Shown: piece by piece, positions 24,346 to 35,050 of the stretch
Position numbering within the stretch: position 1 is the first letter of the stretch
Layout of the letters: each line of letters begins with the position of its first letter
Assembly (NCBI RefSeq): GCF_000283155.1
Contig: NW_004454177.1
Span: 6,277,060-6,341,059 of the forward strand
DNA from: Ceratotherium simum simum
Lineage: Eukaryota > Chordata > Mammalia > Perissodactyla > Rhinocerotidae
Direction of reading: 5' to 3'
DNA: 64,000 bases
The notes under the pieces: generated by a model
Databases searched by the model: none
The model's input: the letters and a program-made list of their open reading frames with translations, nothing else
Told to the model about the DNA's origin: nothing
Translations under genes and position numbers: made by a program

Positions 24346-25944
24346 TCTGCTCACCGAAATTACTAGGACTTCACTACTAAAGGGGTCTTCTTTAGGATTT
24401 CAAAGGTTTTCCATCTCCCAGAGGCCCTTCCCTTCCTGGAAGAGTTCCAAGAGCCTCTGGACTTTTGAATCCTCTCCCTACCTGAGGCCTCTTCATAGCA
24501 GGCCCTGTTTCTTACCACAGACCCGGGTTTCTGCCTGCTTCTCTCTCCCTAAAGCTGCCGTGACCTGGGGTTCCTCATTCAGCATATCTGTGTATGGTTG
24601 TTCAGGTTGTTCACTACACACAGTGCCCAACCAAGAGGGTGAGTAAGGACTGAAATCCAGCTTGCACTTCACTTGCCACGCTGTGAGCCTTGGCACCAGG
24701 CTGTGACCCCACAGAAGTGGCACCTTTTTCCTATTTGCACAAAGATACAGTCGGGGTTAGCAGAGGCCCTATTCTTACCAACAAATTTAGTGGTTTCCCA
24801 GCTCCTTTGTTGCTACTGAAACAAAACAAAACAATCCTATTGCTTCCAAGGATTTTTCACTGCAGTAACAAAGACACCAAACCCAGGCAGCCCCCAGCTA
24901 TCAGGCTCCCACATGGGTCTACCTGTCATGGCCTACGGGTCCTCATCCCTTGGGAGGTGGACGTGGGAGCTGGGCATCCATGGAACCTAAGCCCTCATCC
25001 CTCGCCCTGAGGGCAGTGCCCAGCAGACTGCCCCTCCCTCAGCCCTACCGCCTGTTATTCCGCCAGATCCCTGGTCTCTCTTCACAATGAGGAGCACACC
25101 AGCCAGGCACAGCCTAGTTGAAATGGGTGCCTTTCATCTGAGGGGCCCCCCCTATCTGAACAGCTCCCCACCCAGGAGCAGACCACCCCCTACCCAGCAT
25201 ATTTTCTCTCTGAGAGGGCAGCCATTGATGGCCAGTAGAGAGCAGGCTCCCAGAAAATGGGGCAGGTAGCAGGGGAGAGTGGGGAGGGAGGGACAGCCAG
25301 AAATGGAGGGCACAGAGAAAGGGAGAGGAGGGGCTAAAGGCAGTGGCCTCTGGTGAGCAGTCCCAGGCTCTGCCAGGCACCAGGCTCTCCCCAGGTTTTA
25401 CATAAGGGTCTCCCCCAGAAATGGGGGCAGGGCTGGCAGACTGGCCGAGTCTCTATTCACATCAGCATTTTGGTGTGAAGTGTGGGTGGGGTGTAGAATG
25501 CCATGTTACATTTGCCTTCCTTTCTTTCCTATGTTTGTTTTGGTTTTTTACTTTTTAAAGTATTGAATGCCTGTTTTAATCCTTTACAACAATCCCGTGT
25601 AGAAGAATGGCCAGGGTTAATAATTACATCCCTGCCATTCCACGTGAGGACGCTGGGGCACGGGGGTTAATTGTCTTGTACAAGGTTATTCGGTCAGCCA
25701 AGACTTAAGGCCCAGCCACAGACCCCTCACCACCACTGCCCTGGGCAGCATGCATTTTAAGCCGCCAACTTCAGGCTTTTTGTTAACAGGGCTACCACCC
25801 GCTCCTGCTGGAGTGAGAACTGGAGTCTGACTCGGCAGGTCTGGCCCGGTCAGGTCCTTGTTCCACAGCATAGTTAACCTCTGAGCCTCTGTGTCTTTAT
25901 TAATAAAGGGGGGAGAAAGAGGCGGAAAAGAAGAAGTTGAGGGG

Positions 25945-26164
25945 AGCTAACATTTATTAAGCACCTGCGAAGTGCTGTGCTAAGCATCTTTACTGCATTA
26001 ATTCATTTAATCCTCACAGCATGGGTATGAGGAAGGTATACTCATTATCCCCATTATCTCCATCCTCCACAGATAAGAAATGGAAAGACTCAGAGAGGTT
26101 AAGTAACTTGCCAAAAGACACAGAGCTAACAAGTGGTTGGGGGAGGATTCAAATCAGGAGTCTT
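25945..26164 (-). repeat. MIR SINE, reversed, interrupted by the ERE
   Basis: Landmarks are acatttattaagcacctg, attcatttaatcctcacag, agagaggttaagtaacttgcc and gagctaacaagtgg. It continues for a few bases after the ERE at 26465. Confidence 0.87.
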
Positions 26165-26464
26165 TTATTTTTTTTATTTTTGTGAGGAAGATCAGCCCTG
26201 AGCTAACATCTGTGCTAATCCTCCTCTTTTTTTGCTGAAGACCAGCTCTGAGCTAACTAAGATCTATTGCCAATCCTCCTCCTTTTTTTCCCAAAGCCCC
26301 AGTAGATAGTTGTATGTCATAGTTGCACATCCTTCTAGTTGCTGTATGTGGGACGCGGCCACGCTGAGGCCGGAGAAGCGGTGCGTCGGTGCGCGCCCAG
26401 GATCCGAACCCGGGCCGCCAGTAGCGGAGCGCGCGCACTTAACCGCTAAGCCACCGGGCCAGCC
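26165..26464 (-). mobile_element. ERE-type SINE, - strand, 207 bp upstream of the Ig5 exon
   Basis: It is bounded by a perfect 15 bp target-site duplication, CAAATCAGGAGTCTT, at 26150-26164 and 26465-26479. It is inserted into the end of an older reversed MIR. The order is T-rich tail, gaggaagatc, gagctaacatctgtg, and the tRNA-like head ending accgggccagcc. The intact duplication implies a recent insertion. Its antisense T-tracts lie upstream of the exon 7 acceptor. Confidence 0.95.
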
Positions 26465-26548
26465 CAAATCAGGAGTCTTAATTCATGTGCAGTAGTAGTT
26501 GGCACCTCACAGGGTCTTGTGGATAGCACAAGAATTGATGGATGTGAA

Positions 26549-26570
26549 AGTTTATTATTATTATTATTAT
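26549..26570 (+). repeat. ATT microsatellite
   Basis: There are about seven TTA/ATT units about 100 bp before the Ig5 exon. Confidence 0.9.
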
Positions 26571-26671
26571 GGCTACTGCTTTCCCTCCTCCCCATGCTGG
26601 GGTGGGGTGGCCTGGAGGGACGGTCTTTCCACGGCTCGGTGACCCTGAAGGGGGCTCCTCGCTCCCTGCAG

Positions 26672-26968
26672 ACGGCACGCCCCGCATCGTCTCGTCCTTC
26701 AGTGAGAAGGTGGTCAACCCCGGGGAGCAGTTCTCGCTGATGTGTGCAGCCAAGGGCGCCCCGCCCCCCACCGTCACCTGGGCCCTGGATGACGAGCCCA
26801 TTGTGCGGGACGGAAGCCACCGCACCAACCAGTACACCATGTCCGACGGCACCACCATCAGCCACATGAACGTCACGGGCCCCCAGATCCGCGACGGGGG
26901 CGTGTACCGGTGCACAGCGCGGAACTCGGTGGGCAGTGCTGAATATCAGGCGCGAATAAACGTAAGAG
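26672..26968 (+). CDS. DSCAML1: DSCAML1 exon (likely exon 7): Ig5
   Basis: This 297 bp exon has 99 codons, phase 1 to 1, and the acceptor ctccctgcag. The frame reads [15 protein letters not shown] across the junction. The Ig core is visible as FSLMCAAKG, then VTWALDD, then [11 protein letters not shown]. There is a sequon in HMNVTG. I place the end after the bases AGAG, before GTGCCT, because the next exon must join as ARINVRG-PPSIR, which fits the DSCAM family. This donor is weak at +4 and +5. A stronger-looking GTAAGA starts 7 bp upstream at 26962, inside the coding sequence. Using it would shift the frame and reach a stop in the next exon at 28717-28719. Confidence 0.95.
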
Positions 26969-27145
26969 GTGCCTGTCTACATTTAAATATCAGAATAGGC
27001 TTTTGAGTTCCTTTGCCATCTCTGTGGTGATCATTATTCTTGTGGTGATTAGTGCTTATTATTGATTGTCATTTTGATTTCAGTAGAGGTCTCTCTCCTC
27101 TTTCTCCCCTTTTTCCCTGCCCTCCACAAGTCCCATCATCCATGC

Positions 27146-27172
27146 TTGTGTGTGTATGTGTATGTGTGTGTC
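27146..27172 (+). repeat. TG-rich microsatellite, interrupted
   Basis: TG units are broken by two TA steps. It sits about 180 bp after the Ig5 donor. Confidence 0.85.
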
Positions 27173-28536
27173 TGGTACAGCTCACCCCCCATTGCATTCC
27201 CACCCCTGCCTCCTCCCCCTTCTCCCCTCCCGCAATCTGACCTGCCCCCCCACCTATTCCTCCCCATCAAACCTCTCTGGCCCCAAGTACACCAAGCACC
27301 CCACTAGCATCCACCAGCCCCACTAGAGCCTTGCGAGGACAAGGATGGAGAGGGGAGCGAGGCCAGGCTTGAGCTTTGAGGGGGTATCCGCCAGAGCTGT
27401 GCTCCCAGAGTCCTCCCACTGAGCTGTCCCCCAAATGCTCCAGGAGGTGAAGCAGCCAGGAGCCCGGGCATCATCTTCTCCCAATCTGCCATCCTCCTCC
27501 TGCCCCACAAGGTTCAAGCCATCAAGAGTAGGGGGCTCAGGCTGGGAGGGGGTGGCCCAAGGCAGGCACCTCGAGAATGGGGGAAGGAGTTCTCGAGGTC
27601 ATCATCCCCATGTCTCAGTTCTCCAAGTCACTGTGGTGAGAACAGTCTCCTCTGAAGCTCTTTGCAGCCCTGTGGGGTCAGCCTGGTCCTCATCTGACCC
27701 TACCAGTGACCCCTGACCCACAGGCAGAGGAGGAGCAGGGGAGGAAGAGGGAAGGGGCGCTGGTCCAGGGGTGCTGGTGGCTACCATGGGGGTAGGGAAG
27801 GGGAGCGGGGGCTTCATGTTAAATTCACCTATGCTGCATCTCCAACCCCACATGAGAAATGTGGCCTCTCATTTGGCCACCCTCCTGCCCTCTCCTCTGA
27901 ATTGGAAGCGGGCAGAGCTGCAGGGTCCTGGAGATTCCCTGGTCCAGCCCTTCATCTACTGGGTGGGGAACCTGAAGCCCCGAGTTTCTGGTTCCCACTT
28001 CAGCACTGTCCCTGCCTGCTGGCCTCTGAGCCCCTGTACCACTCCCACATTGCCGTCTGCCCAGTGACCCAACTGATGACACTCCCTCCCCCCAGCCAGT
28101 GTGATCAGAGCGCCCCATTTATAGTCCCTTCTCAGGGACCCACAAAACACATTTACCTGTTGAAAGAAAATCATCAACTCATCCAATGAAGACCTTCCTA
28201 TTGTCTTTAAATATTTAATGTGTATAAGATCCTTTTTGGTACAAGACCGTTATGAGCAAGTCGAATGAAAATAACAAAATCTCCACATTTCCATTTTAAC
28301 CCAAAAATCTTAATTTCCTCGTCAATGAGGACTCGCCCTCCCAAATCCCAGGCATTTCTTGGTGAGGCTTCAGTTTGCTCCCACACCCCATCCCATTCGG
28401 GGAATGGATTCTTGCCCCAGGCATGAGTGGAACATGTCTGTTTGCAACTATTTGAAACTAGTTACAGAGAGTCCTGGAGAGAGCACCTGTGTCCCCAGTT
28501 CCAGCCTCTGCCTTTAGCCTTGTAATAAAGTTCTCT

Positions 28537-28566
28537 CCCTCCCCACCCCCCCCCCCCACCCCCCAC
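28537..28566 (+). repeat. Poly-C tract
   Basis: A run of twelve C residues is flanked by further C-clusters separated by single A residues. It lies about 130 bp upstream of the Ig6 acceptor, beyond the usual pyrimidine tract. Confidence 0.9.
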
Positions 28567-28695
28567 CAAATTTCCATGGTAGTTTCAGAGGCCAAGCAAC
28601 TGAGAAGAGCATCACAGGGCAGTGCCTGGCTGTCTCTGGCTAACCACACCACTTCCTCCTCCTCTCTTCCTCCTCTTCCCTCCTGACCCGCCCAG

Positions 28696-28968
28696 GCCCT
28701 CCCAGCATCCGGGCGATGAGGAACATCACAGCGGTCGCGGGGCGGGACACCCTTATCAACTGCAGGGTCATCGGCTACCCCTACTACTCCATCAAGTGGT
28801 ACAAGGACGCCCTGCTGCTGCCCGACAACCACCGCCAGGTGGTGTTCGAGAACGGGACCCTCAAGCTGACTGACGTGCAGAAGGGCATGGACGAGGGGGA
28901 GTACCTGTGCAGCGTCCTCATCCAGCCCCAGCTCTCCATCAGCCAGAGTGTCCACGTGGCCGTCAAAG
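28696..28968 (+). CDS. DSCAML1: DSCAML1 exon (likely exon 8): Ig6
   Basis: This 273 bp exon has 91 codons, phase 1 to 1. The acceptor is cgcccag and the donor GTAAGC is strong. The frame reads [18 protein letters not shown]. The Ig core comprises the B-strand cysteine in LINCRVIG, the tryptophan in SIKWYKD and the F-strand motif DEGEYLC. Sequons are present in RNITA and ENGTLK. The segment [11 protein letters not shown] is shared with DSCAM and is a good family marker. An antisense open frame of 264 codons overlaps this exon; I regard it as a by-product of GC-rich coding sequence. Confidence 0.97.
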
Positions 28969-29664
28969 GTAAGCCTCCTCCAGAACCGGAGCCCACCGGT
29001 CATCCAAGACTGTGGGTCCCTCTCCAGCCGGCCGCTCAGGCAGCAGCAGGCACGCCTGAGAGAGTAGAAGGGTAAGGAAGAGAGGGCCTGGACGTGGTAT
29101 GTGGGAGAAAGCAGGCAGGGTGGAAGATTGTGGAGGACACAAGAAGGCTGTGAGTACCTCATACACAGGTTCCCTCTATGGGCTGCAGGACATGGCAGCA
29201 GTGACCCCAGGGGCATGAGGGGCCAGTGACACACAAAGAAGAGCCAGGTCACCTTCTAGGCAAGAGGCCCAGGTCAGAGATGGCAGGCTATATCAGTCTC
29301 CTGCTGTCAGCATGGAGCCACCAAGAACTCAGCCGGGGCCACCAGAGACCAACAAGAGGAGGCGAGGGTGCTTAAAAACATCCACCCTCTCAGGCCCTTG
29401 GCGCTCACCTGGGTGAGGTCTGTGTTCTGTGCAGGGGCACTCAGCACAGTGCCTGCTACATGGTAGCCATTCAGTAAATGTGGATTAAATGAATGAATGA
29501 ATATAAACGAGCAAATCAATGAGTGCGTGAGTAAATGACAGCTGTCCCCTTGGTTCTGGGGTGTGCAGGTATGTGCAGATCCCCCCCAAATACATTCTTG
29601 GGAACTGATAGGCCTGGAGACTGGGCAGTGGGTGAGAGCAGGGTGGCAGATGTAATTGTGGAGG

Positions 29665-29875
29665 GGCTACCACACACCAGTCATGGTGCTAGACGCCCTA
29701 CACGCACTGTTTCATTTCACCCCACCACTGCCCGCTCATCTAAGGTGGCTACAGTTTTATCCCCAATTTCCAGGGCAGAAAGCTGAGGCACAGAAGAGTT
29801 AACTAAATTGTCATCTGGAATCAGAATTTTTCCCAGGTCTGTCTAACTCCAGGCCCTGGACTCTAACCAGGAGTG
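29665..29875 (-). repeat. MIR SINE, reversed
   Basis: Landmarks are cacacaccagtcatggtgctagac, ttttatccccaatttccagg, ctgaggcacagaagagttaacta and gactctaaccaggag. Confidence 0.65.
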
Positions 29876-30759
29876 ACCCAGAGCCGGGGGAAGGGCAGGC
29901 TGGGAGGAGGAACGTTTGCGCTCCACCCCAGGAATAAAGCAAGAGATCTTCCGGGATCACCAGAGAGGGAGTCAGGAACCAGGAGAGGAAAGCTAGCCTG
30001 CACACTGGGGCCCATGGGAACGAAGAAAAGCAGAGGAGTGTGGGCCTGGAAGGGGCCCTGGCGCACAGGGAAGGCCCCAGGGCGTCCCTGACTCCTGATT
30101 TCTTCTTTGCTCCAAGACTGAAGGCAGGGTTGAATGGAGGCCTTGCGGACAGGGTGAGGGAGGTCTGGGAGATGGACAAGTTTGGGGAGCCACACGCTGC
30201 ATTTGGTTTTGGCCTCATCAGCATGTGGCAATGAGGGGACATCCATGTGGAAGTGTCTGGGGGACAGCTGGAAAAACTGAACGGTAGCAGCAAACGGCTG
30301 GGTCAGCATTTCTCTCTCGTGCTCTTTGTCACCCGGGCTCACCCTCATCGGTACACAGGGGCTGTGTCACATGCATCCTTGTGCACTCACCACCTGTCAC
30401 AGTGCCAGACAATGAGTGTTTCTTGAACTGAAACTGAGACAGTCGTCGGGGTTGGAGTGACTTACTGGGAAGCCTGGCTTTGAGCCCCAAGAACTGGGGG
30501 GGATATGGCCATCTCAGCCATGGGGAGGAGAGAGGAGACCCTTACAGCATCTGCCTCCTGCCCCCCACTGCTGCACCCCAGCCAGGCTGAGGGGCATCCT
30601 GGCCACCTTCTCAGCCTAATGCCTCTGCCCAGCCCAGGGTCCTAGTGCCGGCAGGAACCTCACAACCCCTAGGCCACATCCTCAGCTTGGTGGCCCTGAA
30701 ATACAGAGCAGCCTGCCTCCCCGCTCCGGGCATCGTGGGCTGCCTGTATCCGTTTCCGT

Positions 30760-31020
30760 TACAAGCAGTGGACGGAGAGTTTACAGTGTAAACATCACGT
30801 ATTAAAACATCTAACCTTTGCTCTACTCCCTCTGCCCACCCGCACCAGTGAGCATTTGGCCGGGTTTGTCGGCTTAAAAAAATAACGGCTCCAGCGAGCC
30901 TCGGAGTACACAGAACATCCTGAAAGCTGCTTCTGCTCATCAATTATTCAACCCCATTCAGGGAGCGATCAGTCCTAATGAATTGAATCTGATGCATTCC
31001 GTCTCAGTGACTCGCTCGGC
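30760..31020. promoter_or_regulatory. Candidate intronic enhancer island with forkhead-like palindrome
   Basis: GTTTAC AGT GTAAAC at 30779-30793 is a perfect inverted repeat with forkhead-like cores. Downstream words include caattattcaa and ctaatgaattgaatc. The block is repeat-poor. Function is inferred. Confidence 0.35.
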
Positions 31021-31074
31021 CTGTTGTGATTGTGCTGAGCGACAGTGTCTCCAGAGCCCAGGGATGGGGTGGGG

Positions 31075-31132
31075 GTGTGCGTGTGTGCGTGCGTGTGTGT
31101 GTGTGTGTGAATGTGTGAGAGAGAGAGAGAGA
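31075..31132 (+). repeat. Compound TG/CG then GA microsatellite
   Basis: GTGTGCGT-type units change to TG units and then to GA units. It is likely polymorphic. Confidence 0.93.
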
Positions 31133-31909
31133 TCCTAGAGGACAGAGCCCGTGCACCAGGCACATGTGTCTCCCAGCACCCAGCATAAGCTTGGCCTTCC
31201 TAAGGCAGGGGTATGTGTGTTCGGTGTGCAGGTGTGTGCGCACACATTCCCCCTTCCCCATCCTCAGGGTCTGAAAATCCAGCCCTGGAATGGGTGTCAT
31301 CGCCTGTTTTCTCTCCAGACCGAGAAACAGCATTTGTGTGCGGGGTTCTGGGACCCCGTGCCCCCGCCACTCTGAACGCTCAAGTCCTTCATCCCGGCTC
31401 TCTCCCAGCTCCCTCTCCCCACCTCATTAGAATGCGCTTTTGCAGAAGAACCCATCAGAGCTGATTATGAGCACGCTGCTTGATTAGCTGATGTGCTGTT
31501 CCAAGAGCTACTCAAAGAGGAGGGTGGAGGAGGTGCCCCTGGGCGTGGAAAGGGGCCCTGACTTTGGGGGAGGAAGGGACGGGCCCTGGGGTAGCACTCT
31601 AGAGCCCACTCCTACTGCCTGGCTGGGACGTGTGTCCCACCCAGAGGAGCAGAGCAGACAGGAGGCTGCTGGAGTGTAGTAAGGGTGAGGTAGGGGTGGG
31701 CAGGGCACTAGAAGCTTGAGACCAGTTGGAAGTCATTCCCCCTCCCCGGCCCCATCTCTCTGTGGGGCCAAGGCTTCGTGGGCAGGGCAGGGCAGGGCAA
31801 AAATCCGTACTGCTCCATGAGCTGGAAAAACAGCTGCTGACTCCATTCCTTCTGGGACTGCATGTCTTCTGATGAATTTTTCAAACACAGAGCTAAGGGC
31901 AGAACACAC

Positions 31910-32085
31910 CAGATATGCAATGCACATGCATGTACACACATGTGCAGAGACCTGTGCATGAGTCCACATGCATGTACACATTGGTGCACACTATATGCAT
32001 GTACATGCAACAAATGTACACACATTAGCCTGTGCACACTTGCACACACTCACATACATGCATGCTGGCAGTTACGTATACACAA
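31910..32085 (+). repeat. Alternating purine-pyrimidine low-complexity stretch
   Basis: Repeated CACATGCATGTACACA-type words run for about 175 bp without a simple period. Such alternating sequence is a known Z-DNA-prone class. Confidence 0.8.
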
Positions 32086-33094
32086 GTGATTCCTCTGTCT
32101 GTATCCTCCTGTAAGGGAACATTCCTGAGCCACAAAAGGAGGCTGCAGGTGGTACCATATGAAATATTGCCCAAATAGGCCTGCTGTGGCCCAGTAGGTT
32201 GGGAGGGACCAAGGCGAGAGAAGGTTAAGGATGCTTCAAGGGCTGCCTGGGCTTCAGTGCAGGTGACACCGACTGGCAGGAGAGAGCCAGGCTGCGGGCA
32301 AGGCAAGTGCTGGTCTCTGGGCATCCGGAGAGATCCTTGGCAGGATGCTAAGAGGAGGGCACATAGATCAACCTAGATTTGGTGTCTTTAGGGCCCCCTG
32401 TAGCTGAAAAATAATGTAGCATAAAAGCATCTCTGGGCACGCAGGCTGAATGTTAAATTAACTAAGAAAGGCAGGGCTGCAACTGGGGATCCTTGGCGTT
32501 GGCTCAGTGAGGGAACATCTCCATCCCACATCTGAGCCTCTGAGGGCCTCTGGAGCCAAAACAAGGGCATGAGGGGCTTTCTGCCCATGTTTAGCAAGGC
32601 CAGGACTATGAGGTAGTGCCAGATCCCTGTAGAGAGCAAACAGAAGAGGACACACACGCACACACACTCACAGAAGCACCCTCACTCTCCCCACCCATCC
32701 TCATTCTTTCCTCATAGCTCAAACCAGCCCCTGCCGTGTGCTTGGTGCCTTTGGAAGAGGCCCCCTTCCACCCTAGTGAATGGGTTGGGGGTTTCTATGA
32801 TCGTGGGGCTTAAGAAAGAGCCAGCCACCTGGCCAAATGCCTGCTATTGGCAGAGGTGGAGGTTTGGAAGGAACTCACTGGAATCCACAGGAAGGGGGCA
32901 TAACAGGTTCTAGGGGCAGATTGCCCAACTGTATTGGGGGCGGGCAGCAACAAGGAAGCTGCTGCCAACAGCCCTGTTCCTGAGCAGAGGGTGCTGGGAA
33001 CATGGGAGCAACCATCCTCCTTATCGGACAGACGGGGCTCAAGATGCTGCTGGTGATCATGACGCTGATGGATGATGATGACAACGAAGCAGCA

Positions 33095-33370
33095 GCAGCA
33101 TCTATTTATTCATTGAGTGGCATTCCCTGTGCACCCGCTATATTCCAGGCACTGTTCTATGAATACAGCTATGCTCCAGACAGACAAAGATCCCTGCCCT
33201 CAGGGAGCCTCCATTCCGGGGGAGACATGGATAATGCATAAAAGATGTCCCATGTTAGATAAGGCGTGGGGATGAGAGAGCCAAGGGGAGGGGAGAATGG
33301 CTTGCAATTTTATATAAGGTGGTCAGGGAAGGCCTTCCTGAGAAGACAGAGTTGAGTAAGAAAAAACTGA
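33095..33370 (-). repeat. L2 LINE 3' fragment, reversed
   Basis: Landmarks are tttattcattgagtggcattccctgtgc, ctatattccaggcactgttc, atccctgccctcagggagcctccattc and agggaaggccttcctgag. Confidence 0.8.
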
Positions 33371-34689
33371 AGTAAGTTATCATTCCTAAAATATTAGACT
33401 TGTTATAACTGGAAAATCAGCATCAGGGTTTAGAGATTACTTGGTCCAACTCCTCCATTTTTCAGATGAGGAAACAGGCGCAGAGGCAGAGGCAGCGTGG
33501 TGGTGGGGAGGTGGCTTGCCCGTAGTCACCAGCATGGATAGCGGAGTCTGGAACCCAGGCATCCAGGCTCCCAGGCAGGGCTCTTTCCCCAGCTCCAGGC
33601 TGCACGGGCGGGGAGGCTCAGCTCCCCACAGTGCCCACCCCCTGTGAAACAGCTGCAGTAAATAAAAAGGCTCAGTCTCCAGGACAGATGACGAGAGACA
33701 CCGTGAAGCATTTATGGGCTGGGCTGGTGGTCAGCACACCCTCCTCGCGCAACACTCCCAAACAAGTGGCCGTAAAGGCTCTATGGTGGCCAGACACCTC
33801 CTGGCCTGCCACAACTGCTGTATCTTCTCAGCCACTCCATCTTCTGGCCTCTTCGCCACTGCGGTGCCTTGCTCCGACCCTGCCTCCCTTGAAGCTGACT
33901 GAGTTGCCCTCTTGCCAAAGATGACTGTGGCCAGAGCAGGGATTCCAAAGAGAAGTCCCTGGAGTACGTGGCATTTGTGCCCCCTACATTCAGGCTGTGT
34001 GCTGGGGAAATGCCAGGACTCAGGGGTGGGAAGGGAGCCCTGGTGGGCTGCAATCCACACTAAAGAGGCCCCTGGTCATCACCATGATGGAGGTGGTCAA
34101 AGCCCCCAGCTCCTAAGGAGGTGGAAATGGACACACACACATTCAACTAGCCTGTGTCCGCCTCTGAGCACTGGGGAAGACCCCACTGACTGACAGGTCA
34201 GCAAGCAGCCCCACATCTGGGCAGCTGCCCACACACACCTCACAGAGCCTCCACATCCTGCTTCATGGAGCCTCCCGCTCACAGCCCTCCTAGTACTGCG
34301 AGAGGCCGTGAAGGAGCCAGGATCCCTAGGCTTTCTTCTCCCTCCAGGCTGTCTCATGTCCCTGGATTATGGGGTGGTCAGAATGCTGGCCTGGACCTGG
34401 GGAATTCTGTGAGCAGCTCTGGCCCCTAGAACTCCCACCAAAGAATTCCTCAGGGGACAATTATCAACCAGAGCATCACACCTGGGCTGTCCACCTGCAG
34501 CAGGAGTTGAGGGTGCAGGGGAGCCAGGAGCCTGTCTTGGATCTCTGGGCTGTCTGTCTCCCACGGGTCAGCGCTCTAGAGAGCTCTGGCCGGCCCAGGT
34601 GAATGTCCAACCCCTAAGATGGTTGTTGGCTGCTCTCTCCTTCAGTGGCCTCTCAAGTAGCCATCAATGTTATTCCTGAAGACTGGAAC

Positions 34690-35050
34690 AGAATGACAGC
34701 CCTTAGGTCGCCTTTGCCTCTTGGCTCAGCCTTTCCTTCTCTCTCCCCCCGACATATTTTTTAAAGCATGTGTGTCCTTTAACTCTCGGTCCAAATTCCA
34801 CCTCCTCCATGAAGCTGTGGTCACCCAACTAGATGACACCTCTCTCTGCTCTGAGTTCAACTTCTGTCTATTCAGGTGGTGGTGGTTCAATAATCATTGA
34901 GGGAAATATCTCAGCTTCCCTAGCAAATGATAAGCTCCTGGAGGTTCTATCTGTATTTTAAGCATGTTTCTACTTTCCCCAGCCCACGCGGAGCATAATG
35001 CCTTCGCAGAGCAGGCATTTCATAAATATTAGATGAATTAGTTAATTAAT
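34690..35050 (+). repeat. L2 LINE 3' end, + strand
   Basis: Landmarks are ccacctcctccatgaagctgtggtc, gataagctcctggaggttc and gcagagcaggcatttcataaatattagatgaat. The L2 coding remnant is broken. Confidence 0.78.

Larger units (their letters stand above)
24031..26671 (+). other. DSCAML1: Intron, 2.6 kb, between the Ig4 and Ig5 exons
   Basis: The intron holds reversed MIR elements (24125-24345, 25555-25745, 25945-26164), the last of them split by a reversed ERE SINE that ends only 207 bp before the next exon, and a short ATT repeat (26549-26570). The rest is unique sequence in which I see nothing more. Confidence 0.85.
26969..28695 (+). other. DSCAML1: Intron, 1.7 kb, between the Ig5 and Ig6 exons
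   Basis: The intron is mostly unique, C- and T-rich DNA. It carries a TG-rich microsatellite (27146-27172), an AT-richer stretch (about 28195-28330) and a poly-C tract (28537-28566) about 130 bp before the next acceptor. No extra exon is seen. Confidence 0.85.

Noticed and set aside
28458..29252. 264-codon open frame on the minus strand over the Ig6 exon
   Set aside because: It is antisense to a certain coding exon in GC-rich DNA, has no recognisable domain, and its frame is explained by low stop density opposite the exon.
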